Origin: Planctomycetota bacterium
Lineage (GTDB): Bacteria > Planctomycetota > B15-G4
Assembly (NCBI GenBank): GCA_029259725.1
Contig: JAJDER010000137.1
Coordinates: 1 to 55,100, forward strand
Length of the DNA stretch: 55,100 nt
Reading direction: 5' to 3'
Of the stretch, positions 1-8,243 are shown piece by piece. The position numbers were made by a program, and so were the translations under genes. Numbering within the stretch: the stretch's first letter is position 1; every line of letters begins with the position of its first letter. Under the pieces are notes generated by a model. The model did no database searches, had not been told where the DNA came from, and was given only the letters and a program-made list of their open reading frames with translations.

Positions 1-4
1 CCGG

Positions 5-1324
5 TCACGGCGAGACCACACGCACGGCGGCGGGGTTCACGAAGGCCGCGTCCGCGAGCAGCACGTCGACGGTGCCTGCGTCGGGATCCACCGCGAGCAA
101 CGCGCCGCGCCCCGCCAGACGGCCCACGGCGCGCCCGACACCGTCGGCACCGAGCTCGAGCGGGTCCGCGTTCGCGTCGGCGAGCACGAGCCGCCCGTCG
201 GGCAGCACGTCGACACCGCGCGGGTCGATGAGCGTGCGCGCCGGCCGCGCGCTCGTGGCGCCCACGACGACGGTCAGTCGATTGCCGTCGATGCGCAGCA
301 CGGCCCCGTCGTACAGCGTGTCCGGGTCCGACGAGTGATTCGCGTCGACGAGGAAGAGTTCGCCCGGGCGACGCTCGACCAGCCCCACCGGGCTCGTCGT
401 TCCGCCGGGCTCGATCCACGCCTGCAGCTCGCCGTCCGCGAACACGAACAACACGCCGGGCGTACCCGGGCGACCCTGCGCGTCGAAGACGCCGTGCGGG
501 TTGGCGTCGGCGTCGAGCACCAGCAGGCGGTCATCGCTCGTGAGCAGTGCGCACCCGGGGGTCACGAGCTCGGGGCCCTGCACCAGGGCTGTCGTCAACG
601 TGCTGGGCGCGACGCCGTCGGTTGCGTCGCTCGCGTCGGCGCCCTGGCCCCGTCGCACGAACACGGCGCCGGTGGGTCGACCGAGGCCCGAAGGGTCGGC
701 GGCACGATCCACGATCAGCACCTCGCCATCGCGACCGAAGGCGAGCGCCACCGGCTGGCGCGTGTCCGGAGTGATGCCGTGCATGCTGGATCGCTCGACG
801 ATCGAGCCGTTCGTCAGGGCGCCGGCGATGCTGCGAGCCGACACCAGGAACAGGGCGCCGCGCCGATCGGGATCGCCGGAAGGACCGTTCCAGGGACCGG
901 CGTACGCGGCATCCAGGACCAGCAGGGAACCGTCGTCGAGGACGAGCACGTCCACGGGCTCCCGCCAGCGTGCATCGCGCGCCAGCACCCGCGGCGCGGA
1001 CCAGCGCGGCGCTTCGCCGTCGGCCGGCTCGATCGGGAACGACACGAAGACGACGCCCCGGGGATCGAGGCCCTGGTCGTCGGCCTCGCCGGCGTCCATG
1101 TCCACGATCAACAGGGCCTCGGTGGGCCAGGGCGGTGCTCCCGCGACCCCGCCGGCAAGCCTGGCGGCGGCGCCTGTTCCCGGAGCCGTGCCGGGAGTGA
1201 TCTCGGAGTGCGTGTCGCCGCAGGCGACGCTCCCGAGCGCGAGCACGAGCCCGCTCCACAGCGCCGTGGTCACACCGCTCGCGCGTGGATTCGTGTGTCC
1301 GGTCGTCGCCATGATGCCGGGCAT
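5..1324 (-). CDS. Secreted six-repeat beta-propeller protein, probable lipoprotein
   Basis: About 439 residues. The start at 1324 is chosen because an AGAGG ribosome site lies about 8 bases upstream; a second ATG at 1312 is possible. Residues 1-35 look like a signal peptide ending in S-V-A-C-G, so Cys35 may be lipidated, although the -3 residue is not the usual Leu. The rest is built of about six imperfect repeats, each with a strand of the type LLVLDA, a D/P/G-rich loop and a strand of the type GALFLV or GVLFVF. Six such units suggest a six-bladed NHL/SMP-30-like propeller. I see no catalytic motif, so the role is probably binding or scaffolding at the outer membrane or cell surface. The substrate is unknown. 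Confidence 0.72.
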   Translation of the reverse strand: MPGIMATTGHTNPRASGVTTALWSGLVLALGSVACGDTHSEITPGTAPGTGAAARLAGGVAGAPPWPTEALLIVDMDAGEADDQGLDPRGVVFVSFPIEPADGEAPRWSAPRVLARDARWREPVDVLVLDDGSLLVLDAAYAGPWNGPSGDPDRRGALFLVSARSIAGALTNGSIVERSSMHGITPDTRQPVALAFGRDGEVLIVDRAADPSGLGRPTGAVFVRRGQGADASDATDGVAPSTLTTALVQGPELVTPGCALLTSDDRLLVLDADANPHGVFDAQGRPGTPGVLFVFADGELQAWIEPGGTTSPVGLVERRPGELFLVDANHSSDPDTLYDGAVLRIDGNRLTVVVGATSARPARTLIDPRGVDVLPDGRLVLADANADPLELGADGVGRAVGRLAGRGALLAVDPDAGTVDVLLADAAFVNPAAVRVVSP

Positions 1325-1525
1325 CTTGCGGCCTCTTCGGACGTCTTTGCACCCCCAAAAGGCGATTGCTAGACTCCCCCGCCCCGGTGCTCGAGCCCCG
1401 CTCGCGCATCGATCCGGTACTCTGTGGGGCCATCCGGCTCTGGCGAGGAAGAGGAACCGGCGGGCCACTCACGGGCACCAAGCGGCGCACCGCCCTCTCC
1501 ACCCAACTTGGACGGATCCCACCCC

Positions 1526-2581
1526 ATGGACATCACCCCCATCGAGGTCGAAGGCTACGAGAAGGTCGCCAAGTGCACGGACGAGGAGTCCGGCCTGCGC
1601 GCCCTGATCAGCGTGCACAACACCACCCTGGGTCCTGCCCTGGGCGGTCTGCGCCTGTGGCCCTACGCCAGCTTCGATGACGCGCTGACCGACGTGCTGC
1701 GTCTGTCGCGGGGGATGACCTTCAAGTCCGCGGTGGCCCGCACCGGCCTGGGGGGTGGCAAGTCGGTGGTCATGGCCGACCCGGAGATGAAGACGGAGAA
1801 GCTCTTCGAGGCCATGGGCAAGTTCGTCGACAGCTTCGGCGGCCTCTACACCACGGCCGAGGACGTGAACGTCGGCATCCCCGACCTGCTCGCGGCGGGG
1901 CGCTTCACGAAGTACGTGGCGGGCCTCTCGCGCGAGGACGGCGGGTCCGGGAACCCGAGCCCGTACACCGCGAAGGGCACCTTCGAGGGGCTTCGCGCCA
2001 CGGCGATCGAGGCCTTCGGCAGCGATGATCTGGACGGCAAGCACGTCGTCATCCAGGGCCCGGGCAGTGTCGGGCTCCCGCTGGGCCACTTCCTCAAGGA
2101 GGCCGGCGCGAAGCTCACGGTCAGCGACATCAACCAGGAGAACATCGACCGCGCGGTCGAGGAGCTCGGTGCCGAGGTCGCGGCCCCCGAGCGGGTCTAC
2201 GACGTCGACTGCGACATCTTCGCCCCGTGCGCGTTGGGCGCGATCCTGAACGACGAGACGATCCCGCGGCTGAAGTGCAAGGCGATCGCGGGCGCCTCGA
2301 ACAACCAGCTCCACGACGAGGGCCGGCACGACGTCATGCTCAAGCAGCGCGGCATCGTCTACGCGCCCGACTACGTGATCAACGCCGGCGGCATCATCAA
2401 CGTCAGCGTCGAGTTCCACGAGGGCGGCTACGACGAGGTCGTGGCGATGGAGAAGATCAACAACATCTTCTTCGCCCTGCAGGAGATCTACGAGGCCGCC
2501 CGCAGCCGCGACATCACCACGCACCGCGCCGCGCAGGAAGTGGCCGAGGCCAACCTGGCCGCGGGCGCCGCCGCCATCTAG
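1526..2581 (+). CDS. Leucine (Glu/Leu/Phe/Val family) dehydrogenase
   Basis: 351 residues, close to the usual 350-365 of leucine dehydrogenases. This NAD-dependent enzyme would oxidatively deaminate branched-chain amino acids to 2-oxo acids plus ammonium. The N-terminal domain carries the glycine-rich GLGGGKS motif with Lys79, and Lys67 lies in MTFKSA; these match the substrate-binding and catalytic lysine pair of the family. TAEDVNVG follows. The C-terminal Rossmann domain starts near residue 172 with [10 protein letters not shown] and has an Asp (TVSDIN) at the end of the second strand, as expected for NAD preference. The ATG at 1526 is preferred over an in-frame upstream start because conserved sequence begins there; no strong ribosome site is visible. 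A -10-like TACTCT lies about 100 bases upstream at 1418. Function is well supported; the exact amino-acid preference is not. Confidence 0.93.
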   Translation: MDITPIEVEGYEKVAKCTDEESGLRALISVHNTTLGPALGGLRLWPYASFDDALTDVLRLSRGMTFKSAVARTGLGGGKSVVMADPEMKTEKLFEAMGKFVDSFGGLYTTAEDVNVGIPDLLAAGRFTKYVAGLSREDGGSGNPSPYTAKGTFEGLRATAIEAFGSDDLDGKHVVIQGPGSVGLPLGHFLKEAGAKLTVSDINQENIDRAVEELGAEVAAPERVYDVDCDIFAPCALGAILNDETIPRLKCKAIAGASNNQLHDEGRHDVMLKQRGIVYAPDYVINAGGIINVSVEFHEGGYDEVVAMEKINNIFFALQEIYEAARSRDITTHRAAQEVAEANLAAGAAAI

Positions 2582-2635
2582 GGCGCTCGCTCCGGCCTCG
2601 GGCAGCTGCCCGCTGATCCGCCGTGCGCCAGCCGC

Positions 2636-2641
2636 TACGCT
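2636..2641 (+). promoter_or_regulatory. -10-like hexamer TACGCT of murJ
   Basis: TACGCT ends 6 bases before the murJ GTG at 2648, with no ribosome site in between. The -35 region is not recognisable. Confidence 0.33.
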
Positions 2642-2647
2642 GGCGCG

Positions 2648-4291
2648 GTGGCTGCGGCGGGCAAGGACGGACGGGTGACACCGGCGGGACCCGGTGAGCC
2701 ACGCTCCGAGGGCGACGGCGGAGACGGCGCGGTCCTCGCGTCGGCCCGCACCGTCTCGATCCTGACCCTGGCCTCGCGGCTGCTGGGGCTGCTGCGCGAT
2801 CAGGCCATGGCCTCGCTGCTGGGCAACGCCTGGGTCCACGACGCGCTGCTCTACGCCTGGACCGTGCCGAACGCCTTCCGCCGCCTGTTCGGCGAGGGTG
2901 CGCTGGGCTCGGCCTTCGTGCCGATCTTCACGCGCAGCTGGGAGCACGACGGTCGCGACCGCGCGCGGCAGATCACGCAGCAGTTGCTCTCGGCGGTGGC
3001 CACCTTCCTGGTGTTGCTGAGCGTCGTGCTGATGCTGCTGGTCTCGCTCGTGCCGCCGGAGTGGGTCTCGGGCTGGGCGGCCTTCGCCGAACCCGAGCGC
3101 GGCGCCCTGTTCCTGTGGCTCGTGCGCCTGCTGCTGCCGTACCTCGCGGTGATCTGCGTGATCGCGCAGATGGCCGGAGTGCTCAATGCGCGAGGCCGCT
3201 TCGCGGTGCCGGCCGCGGCGCCGATCCTGCTCAATACCGTCTGGATCGGCGCGGTGGGGCTCGCCGCCTGGTGGAAGGACGACCAGATCGAGCAGGTGCG
3301 CATCATCGCCTGGGCGATCCTCGGCGCGGCGGTGGTGCAGTTCGTCTGGCACCTGCCGGCGCTGCGCGCGGTGGGTGTGCCCTTCCGCTTCGTCCGGCCG
3401 CGGCGCTCGCCGCAGCTGAGCGAACTCGCCGGCGTGATGGGGCCGATGCTGCTCGGCATGGGCGCGGCGCAGATCAACGTGCTCGTGGATCGCACCGTGG
3501 CCGCGGCGGCCTTGGCCGAGGGCGGGACGACGCACCTCTACTACGGCATGCGGGTGATGCAGTTCCCCATGGGTCTCGTCGCCGTGGCCCTGGGAACGGC
3601 GGTGTATCCGGCGCTCGCACGCCTGGCCGCACGACGAGACGCGGCCGGCATGAGCCGCACCGCGTCGCTCGCGCTGAGGACCAACCTGCTCATGGGCCTG
3701 CCCGCCGCCGTCGGCCTGCTGCTCCTGGCCGCGCCCGTGGTGCAGCTCCTGTTCCAGCGCGGTCGCTTCGGCGCCGACGCCACCGCGCTGACGACGGAAG
3801 CGCTCTCGGGTTACGCGCTCGGCATCCCCTTCGCCGGCCTGGTGATCCTGCTCACGCGAGCCAGCTTCGCCCTGGGCGACGTCCGCTCGCCGGTGCGCGT
3901 GGGCCTCGCGATGGCCGTCGTGAACGCCGTCCTCGATCTGGCCCTGGTCGGGCCGTTGGGCGAGTTCGGTCTGGGGCTCGCCACGTCGATCACGGCGGCG
4001 CTGTCGGCTGCGCTGCTGCTCTACGGCCTGCGGCGGCGCCTCGAGGTGCCTGTCCGCGCACTCGTCGGCGGCTGGGTGCCGATGCTGCTCAGCGCCACCG
4101 TGATGGGCCTGGCCGTCGCCGCGTTGGACGCCGTGCTCGTGCGCCGACTCGGACCCGGCACACTGGGCCTGGCCCTGCGCGTGACCGGCGGGATCGGCGT
4201 CGGAGGCCTGGTCTTCGGCCTGATCGCCTCGCGCCTCTGCCGGCGGGAGTGGGGCGAGATCTCCAGGTTCTGGACCCGGCCGCGGGGCTGA
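2648..4291 (+). CDS. murJ: Lipid II flippase MurJ (MviN family)
   Basis: 547 residues, typical of MurJ. It moves the peptidoglycan precursor lipid II across the inner membrane. After a polar tail of about 28 residues comes the family signature SRLLGLLRDQ, then NAFRRLFGEGALGSAFVPIF, the conserved first-helix region with the Arg/Glu residues needed for transport. About 14 hydrophobic segments follow, including a LLFQRGRFG motif near residue 365 and an ALG-type helix after it. The start is GTG at 2648. It has no ribosome site, but a -10-like TACGCT at 2636-2641 ends 6 bases before it, suggesting a leaderless transcript. It sits between leucine dehydrogenase and a P-II-like gene, with no obvious operon partner. 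Confidence 0.95.
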   Translation: MAAAGKDGRVTPAGPGEPRSEGDGGDGAVLASARTVSILTLASRLLGLLRDQAMASLLGNAWVHDALLYAWTVPNAFRRLFGEGALGSAFVPIFTRSWEHDGRDRARQITQQLLSAVATFLVLLSVVLMLLVSLVPPEWVSGWAAFAEPERGALFLWLVRLLLPYLAVICVIAQMAGVLNARGRFAVPAAAPILLNTVWIGAVGLAAWWKDDQIEQVRIIAWAILGAAVVQFVWHLPALRAVGVPFRFVRPRRSPQLSELAGVMGPMLLGMGAAQINVLVDRTVAAAALAEGGTTHLYYGMRVMQFPMGLVAVALGTAVYPALARLAARRDAAGMSRTASLALRTNLLMGLPAAVGLLLLAAPVVQLLFQRGRFGADATALTTEALSGYALGIPFAGLVILLTRASFALGDVRSPVRVGLAMAVVNAVLDLALVGPLGEFGLGLATSITAALSAALLLYGLRRRLEVPVRALVGGWVPMLLSATVMGLAVAALDAVLVRRLGPGTLGLALRVTGGIGVGGLVFGLIASRLCRREWGEISRFWTRPRG

Positions 4292-4323
4292 CCCGGCGCG
4301 AGCGCGGCGCCTGTCCGTCGCGC

Positions 4324-4329
4324 TACGAT
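4324..4329 (+). promoter_or_regulatory. -10-like hexamer TACGAT of the P-II-like gene
   Basis: TACGAT ends 6 bases before the ATG at 4336, same spacing as upstream of murJ. Confidence 0.33.
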
Positions 4330-4335
4330 GGACGC

Positions 4336-4674
4336 ATGCCCGCTGCCAGGCCCATCGCACCGACCTCCGGACCCGCGCACCTGATCGCCGTCGTGCGGCC
4401 GATGCGCGTCGATGCCGTCATCGAGGCCGTGGCCGGGTGCGCGCTGGGCCCGGTGGTGGTCGAGGCGGTGCGCGGCTACGGTCGCCAGAAGGACCACCTC
4501 GAGTTCTACAAGGGCGGCGCCACCGAGGGCGGTTTCCTGCCCAAGGTGCGCATCGAGTTCCGCGTGGACGGCGCGCGCCTGGACGAGGCGGTGACGGCCA
4601 TTCGCGCGGGGGCCGCCACGGGTCGCATCGGCGACGGCAAGATCTTCGTCCACGAGGTCGCGACGTGGGCCTGA
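4336..4674 (+). CDS. P-II-like signalling protein lacking the uridylylation tyrosine
   Basis: 112 residues. The core matches P-II/GlnB: RGYGRQK (Gln39 equivalent), T-loop, FLPKVRIE and TGRIGDGKIFV. The T-loop reads YKGGATEGG before FLPK, so the position of Tyr51, the uridylylation site of GlnB, is Thr. The chain stops just after GKIFVHEV and lacks the C-terminal RIRTGE segment with its nucleotide-binding arginines. A 14-residue N-terminal extension brings the length back to normal. The ATG follows a TACGAT hexamer by 6 bases, with no ribosome site. Its 3' end overlaps the start of the XdhC-like gene by 10 bases, so the two are probably co-translated. No amtB, glnA or glnD is nearby. It could be a P-II-like protein for another pathway rather than nitrogen control. 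Confidence 0.85.
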   Translation: MPAARPIAPTSGPAHLIAVVRPMRVDAVIEAVAGCALGPVVVEAVRGYGRQKDHLEFYKGGATEGGFLPKVRIEFRVDGARLDEAVTAIRAGAATGRIGDGKIFVHEVATWA

Positions 4675-5627
4675 ACGACGCCGACATCTGGGAGGAGATC
4701 GTCGCCTGCCGCCGGAGTGGTCGGGCGGCGGCCCTGTGCACGATCGTCTCGACCCTGGGCTCGACGCCGGGCAAGCTCCCGATGAAGATGCTCGTGCGCT
4801 CGGACGGCACCTTCGTCGGCTCGGTCGGCGGTGGCTGCCTGGAGGCCGAGGTCTACGAGCACGCGCGACAGGTCATGGCCACGCTCGTGCCCATGACCAC
4901 CTCCTTCTCGCTGACCGAGGAGGACTACCCCGACAGCGGACTGGTCTGCGGAGGCAAGCTGACGGTGTTCATCGAACCGGTGACCTGGCCTCGCGTGCAC
5001 GTCTTCGGCGCCGGCCACGTGGGCGCCGCCACCGCCCGGCTCGCCGCCGAGGCGGGTTTCGGCGTCGAGCTCTACGACGATCGGGCCGACATGGTCGCGG
5101 CCGCCGCGGTCCCGGATTCGGTCGGCCGCCACGCGGGGGCCTGGGAGCAGACCGCAGCGGGGGCCGTGGGCGGCGACCTGGATCTGGTGCTGGTCGTCAC
5201 TCGCGGCCACCACGACGACGAGCGCGTCCTGCGGGCGCTGGCGGCCACCCGCTGCCAGCCGCGCTTCCTGGGCATGATCGGCAGCCGGGCCAAGCGCCGG
5301 ATCCTGGTCGAGCGACTGGGCGCCGACGGGGTGCCCGCCGACTGGCTGGACGCGATCGAGACCCCGGTGGGCGTCCCCATCGGCGCCCGCACGGCGCCTG
5401 AGATCGCGGTCTCCATCGTGGCCCGGCTGATCGAGCTCTGCCGGGGGCCGGGGCGACAGCGTCCCGCCGACTCTCGCGGCGAGGCCGGATCCCGCGTCGG
5501 AGCCGCCGGGAACCCGAGCGACCCCTCGGACCGGGACCAACCCGCGGCAGACGATGAACCCGACGAGGCGGCCCTGGCCGCCGGAGCGGCGACTCCGGAT
5601 CCGGTCCGGCGGGAGCGGATGCCTTGA
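4665..5627 (+). CDS. XdhC/CoxI family protein (molybdenum hydroxylase maturation factor)
   Basis: About 320 residues. XdhC/CoxI proteins bind molybdenum cofactor and insert it into xanthine dehydrogenase or CO dehydrogenase-type enzymes. Visible features are the N-terminal GSVGGGCLEAE motif (about residues 52-62), the DSGLVCGG cysteine motif near residue 90, and a C-terminal Rossmann domain starting at VFGAGHVGAATARL (about residue 110), with GMIGSRAKRR and IGARTAPEIAVSI further on. The last 60 or so residues are Pro/Asp/Ala-rich and probably disordered, which is unusual for the family. The start is GTG at 4665, inside the 3' end of the P-II-like gene. No molybdenum hydroxylase subunit or xdhAB gene is in the window, so its client is unknown. 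Confidence 0.88.
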   Translation: MGLNDADIWEEIVACRRSGRAAALCTIVSTLGSTPGKLPMKMLVRSDGTFVGSVGGGCLEAEVYEHARQVMATLVPMTTSFSLTEEDYPDSGLVCGGKLTVFIEPVTWPRVHVFGAGHVGAATARLAAEAGFGVELYDDRADMVAAAAVPDSVGRHAGAWEQTAAGAVGGDLDLVLVVTRGHHDDERVLRALAATRCQPRFLGMIGSRAKRRILVERLGADGVPADWLDAIETPVGVPIGARTAPEIAVSIVARLIELCRGPGRQRPADSRGEAGSRVGAAGNPSDPSDRDQPAADDEPDEAALAAGAATPDPVRRERMP

Positions 5628-5727
5628 CCCCCCGAGCGAGCCGCCAGTAACCTCGTTCCCCCTTTGCAATAGAGAGGGGCTCGTTCCCGGACGATGCCCC
5701 GACCCGGGGGTCGTTCCCCCCGACGAC

Positions 5728-5733
5728 GGAGGT
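5728..5733 (+). promoter_or_regulatory. Strong ribosome binding site GGAGGT
   Basis: GGAGGT ends 9 bases before the GTG at 5743. It fixes the start of the TPR protein there, with a clean signal peptide, rather than at the in-frame upstream start near 5554. Confidence 0.75.
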
Positions 5734-5742
5734 CGCTGTCTC

Positions 5743-6834
5743 GTGAAGTTCCCCGCCTACCTGGTTGCCGGCGCCCTGCTCCTCGGCGCCCTTCCGGCCC
5801 ACGCTGACGAGATCACGCTGCTCGATGGCCGCGTCATCGAGGGCGTGCGCGTCCAGAGCGAGACCTTCGAGAAGATCACGTACCGCCGCGCCGGCGGAGG
5901 CAATCGTGATCTCGACGTGCCCTCCGGCGACGTGCGCTCGGTCAGCTACAGCCGCACGTCCGAGAACTACCGCAGCGGCCTGGAGAAGATCGCCGAGGGC
6001 GACAACACCGTCGGCGCCAGCCTGCTCTACAGCGCCACCGACAACGAGCAGCTTCCCGACTACGTCCGCGCCAACGCGTTCATCGAGGCCGCCGACGCGC
6101 TGCTCGCCAACGGCAACCTCGAGGATGCCCTGGGCCTCTACGACGGGCTGCTCACGACCTATCCGACCACGCGCCACCTCGCGCGTGCGCTGGTCGGCAA
6201 GGGCAAGGCGGCGCTCTACAGCCAGGACACGGCCACGGCGCTCGCCGCCTTCGCCAAGCTCAAGGCGGAAGCCGCGAGCAAGGGCTTCGGCGAACGCTGG
6301 TCCCTGGAAGGCGAGTTCTATGAGCTCCAGGCCACGCAGACGGCCGGCGGCAGCGCCAGCGACGCCGTGAAGGGCTACCGCGATCTGCGGAGTCGCGCCG
6401 CGAGCGGCTACCCGAGCATCGCCTCCAACTGCGCGCTCATGATCGGCCGCACGCTCCTGGGGCAGGACGACGTGCAGTCCGCGCTGCCGCACTTCAACGA
6501 CATCATCGAGTTGCGGCTCGACAGCGACCGCGACGTGGCGGCCGGCGCCTACAACGGTCGCGGCCGCTGCATCTTCGCCCTGGCCGAGCGGCTGCGCGAC
6601 AACGGGGACGGGGAGGGAGCCAAGGAGGAGTTCGCCGCGGCACGGCTGGACTTCCTGCGCGTCCACGTCCACTATCCGGACGTGCAGGGTGCCCAGCCCG
6701 AGGCGCTCTACTGGGCCGCCGAATCGTTCCTGAACGTGGGCGACGCGGACGCCGACCTCCAGGCTGCGGTGCTGCGCAAGCGGCTCATGGACCGCTACCC
6801 CTCGACGGACTGGGCCCAGAAGGTCCAGCGCTGA
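5743..6834 (+). CDS. Periplasmic TPR-repeat protein
   Basis: 363 residues starting at a GTG behind a strong GGAGGT. The first 21 residues form a Sec signal peptide (MKFPAYLVAGALLLGALPAHA, cut before DEITLLDG). Residues 22-70 are a beta-rich stretch (ITLLDGRVIEGVRV) resembling the small N-terminal domain often seen on planctomycete-type TPR proteins. From about residue 85 onward there are helical TPR-like pairs, for example ALLANGNLEDALGLYDGLL and ALYWAAESFLNVGDADADL, reminiscent of YbgF/BamD-type lipoprotein-associated proteins. It lacks a lipobox, so it is probably soluble in the periplasm. It precedes an acyltransferase gene by 29 bases on the same strand. Role: probably a protein-interaction scaffold; no specific function can be assigned. 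Confidence 0.8.
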   Translation: MKFPAYLVAGALLLGALPAHADEITLLDGRVIEGVRVQSETFEKITYRRAGGGNRDLDVPSGDVRSVSYSRTSENYRSGLEKIAEGDNTVGASLLYSATDNEQLPDYVRANAFIEAADALLANGNLEDALGLYDGLLTTYPTTRHLARALVGKGKAALYSQDTATALAAFAKLKAEAASKGFGERWSLEGEFYELQATQTAGGSASDAVKGYRDLRSRAASGYPSIASNCALMIGRTLLGQDDVQSALPHFNDIIELRLDSDRDVAAGAYNGRGRCIFALAERLRDNGDGEGAKEEFAAARLDFLRVHVHYPDVQGAQPEALYWAAESFLNVGDADADLQAAVLRKRLMDRYPSTDWAQKVQR

Positions 6835-6863
6835 CACTCCGCTCGCCGTCCCCGGGCTCGTCC

Positions 6864-7526
6864 ATGGCCGTCGTCCGCGCCCAGCACACCGAGCGGAGCC
6901 TGCCCTCGTTCCGCAACGAGGCTGCGCACAGGGTGATCACGGGTCTGTTGCTGCTCATGCTGCGGACCCTGTTCCGCATGAAGCTCGCGGACACGCGGGC
7001 GCTGCCCGAAGGCCCGGTGATCCTCGCGGCGAATCACCGCAGCTTCCTCGATCCGGCGGTGCTCGGCAGCATCCCGGCGCGTCGTGTCGCCTTCGTGATG
7101 GCCAAGAAGTACTACGACGCGAAGGGACTCGGCTGGTTCTACCGCATGGAGCGCTGCATCCCGGTCGCGGACGACGCCGACAACCGCACCGTGTTGCGCG
7201 TCTCGAAGTCGGTGCTCGACAATCGCGGCGCGCTGGGCATCTTCCCCGAGGGGCACATCAGCCCTGACGGCTCGCTGCAGCCGTTCCAGGCAGGCGTCGC
7301 CTGGCTGGCCGCGAAGACCGGCGCGCGGGTCGTGCCCGTGTACATCGGCGGAACGCGCGAGTCGCTGCGCAAGGGCAGCTGGCGTCTGCGTTTCCACCCG
7401 GTGACCGTGCGCATGGGAGAGCCGCTGGGCTTCGAGGGCTACGGGCCGGGTCGCGCGGGCCAGGACGCCTTCCTCGCCGATCTCCGCGCGGCCATCGAGG
7501 CGCTCTCCAGGCCTCCGCGTCGCTGA
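6864..7526 (+). CDS. 1-acyl-sn-glycerol-3-phosphate acyltransferase (PlsC family)
   Basis: 220 residues, short and typical of PlsC enzymes, which transfer an acyl chain to lysophosphatidate in phospholipid synthesis at the inner membrane. Motif I, the catalytic H-x4-D, is seen as NHRSFLDP near residue 59. Motif III is FPEGHISPDG near residue 129, with the conserved Glu-Gly that binds the glycerol phosphate. A hydrophobic segment (ITGLLLLMLRTLF) near residue 25 could anchor it. It follows the TPR gene closely and may share its transcript. Other PlsC-fold enzymes acylate ornithine lipids or other lysolipids, so the exact acceptor is not certain. Confidence 0.9.
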   Translation: MAVVRAQHTERSLPSFRNEAAHRVITGLLLLMLRTLFRMKLADTRALPEGPVILAANHRSFLDPAVLGSIPARRVAFVMAKKYYDAKGLGWFYRMERCIPVADDADNRTVLRVSKSVLDNRGALGIFPEGHISPDGSLQPFQAGVAWLAAKTGARVVPVYIGGTRESLRKGSWRLRFHPVTVRMGEPLGFEGYGPGRAGQDAFLADLRAAIEALSRPPRR

Positions 7527-7557
7527 CCGCCCCGGTCGTTCACCACGCTGCCCGCTG

Positions 7558-7605
7558 ACCACGCCGCACGTTCACCCGCACGCTCACCACGCCGCACGTT
7601 CACCC
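7558..7605. repeat. Direct repeat pair, 20 bases, spaced 28 bases apart
   Basis: The sequence ACCACGCCGCACGTTCACCC occurs at 7558-7577 and again, unchanged, at 7586-7605. A degenerate partial copy (TTCACCACGCTGCCCGC) lies just before, near 7539. The pair sits between the acyltransferase and the ECF sigma factor. It could be an operator, or a slippage product in GC-rich DNA; nothing in the sequence decides between these. Confidence 0.6.
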
Positions 7606-7661
7606 CCGCAGTTATTCGGTGGGCGACGTGGCATCCGTCTGCGCGATCGGACACGACGCGG

Positions 7662-7668
7662 GGAGGAG
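7662..7668 (+). promoter_or_regulatory. Ribosome binding site GGAGGAG of the ECF sigma factor
   Basis: GGAGGAG lies 5 bases before the GTG at 7674 and 14 bases before an in-frame ATG at 7683. The spacing favours the GTG as the start. Confidence 0.65.
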
Positions 7669-7673
7669 ACTCG

Positions 7674-8243
7674 GTGCGCAGGATGGACGGCTGGGTGTGG
7701 TGCGTGGACCTGGGTGGGGGTCTCGTCGCGGAAGACGTCCCCGCGATCCGGCGCTGGAGCGAGCCGAGGTGGCAGCGACGACTGGTGGCCTTCGCCCAGA
7801 CCTTCGTGGGCGAACGCGGCGAGGCCGAGGACGTCGCGCAGGAGACCCTGTTGCGGGCCGAGGCGCGCTACGGAGAGCTGCGGGATCCGGACCGCGCCGA
7901 GGCCTGGCTGTTCCGCATCTGCCGGCACGCCGCCATCGACCACGTGCGTGCACGGCGTGTTCGCCAGCGCGTGTGGGGTGGCTGGCCGGAGCTCGAAGAG
8001 TCCTTCTCGGCCCGGGCCGAGGGGCCCGACCCGGTTCCCGGCCTGGACCCGGGGCTCAGGCTGCAGGAGCTGCCCGCGCACCAGCGCCTGCTCGTGCAGC
8101 TGCACTACGACCTGGGCGTGTCGCAACCCTGGTTGTGTCGCTGGACCGGCCTCTCCGCGGCGGCGCTCCGGGTGCGCCTGTTCCGTGCGCGCGGCCGGCT
8201 GCGGGGCGGGGGCGCTCAGGGCAGGTCGAACGCGGTGCCGTGA
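7674..8243 (+). CDS. ECF-type RNA polymerase sigma factor
   Basis: 189 residues. Region 2 is seen at about residues 35-90: GEAEDVAQETLLRAEAR, followed by EAWLFRICRHAAIDHVRARR, the core-binding and -10-recognition helices. Region 4 (about 130-175) is recognisable from LPAHQRLLVQLHYDLGVS to VRLFRARGRLR, but is weaker than usual: the Glu-Ile-Ala of the helix-turn-helix is replaced by PWLCRWTGLS. No anti-sigma gene follows. Its 3' end overlaps the convergent amidase gene by 28 bases. It could be controlled by partner switching or by level alone. Call is firm for the family; the target promoters are unknown. Confidence 0.85.
   Translation: MRRMDGWVWCVDLGGGLVAEDVPAIRRWSEPRWQRRLVAFAQTFVGERGEAEDVAQETLLRAEARYGELRDPDRAEAWLFRICRHAAIDHVRARRVRQRVWGGWPELEESFSARAEGPDPVPGLDPGLRLQELPAHQRLLVQLHYDLGVSQPWLCRWTGLSAAALRVRLFRARGRLRGGGAQGRSNAVP

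Noticed and set aside
1424..1526. In-frame upstream start for leucine dehydrogenase
   Set aside because: The extra residues are Pro/Ser/Gly-rich and lie before the conserved N-terminus; ATG 1526 fits the family length.
2600..2611. Palindrome GGGCAGCTGCCC after leucine dehydrogenase
   Set aside because: A 12-base palindrome is common by chance at this GC content, and no loop or T-run supports a terminator.
1469..4360. A 963-codon open frame on the minus strand covering leucine dehydrogenase and murJ
   Set aside because: It is very rich in His, Gln and Arg, has no domain signature, and mirrors two well-supported plus-strand genes. It is an effect of high GC.
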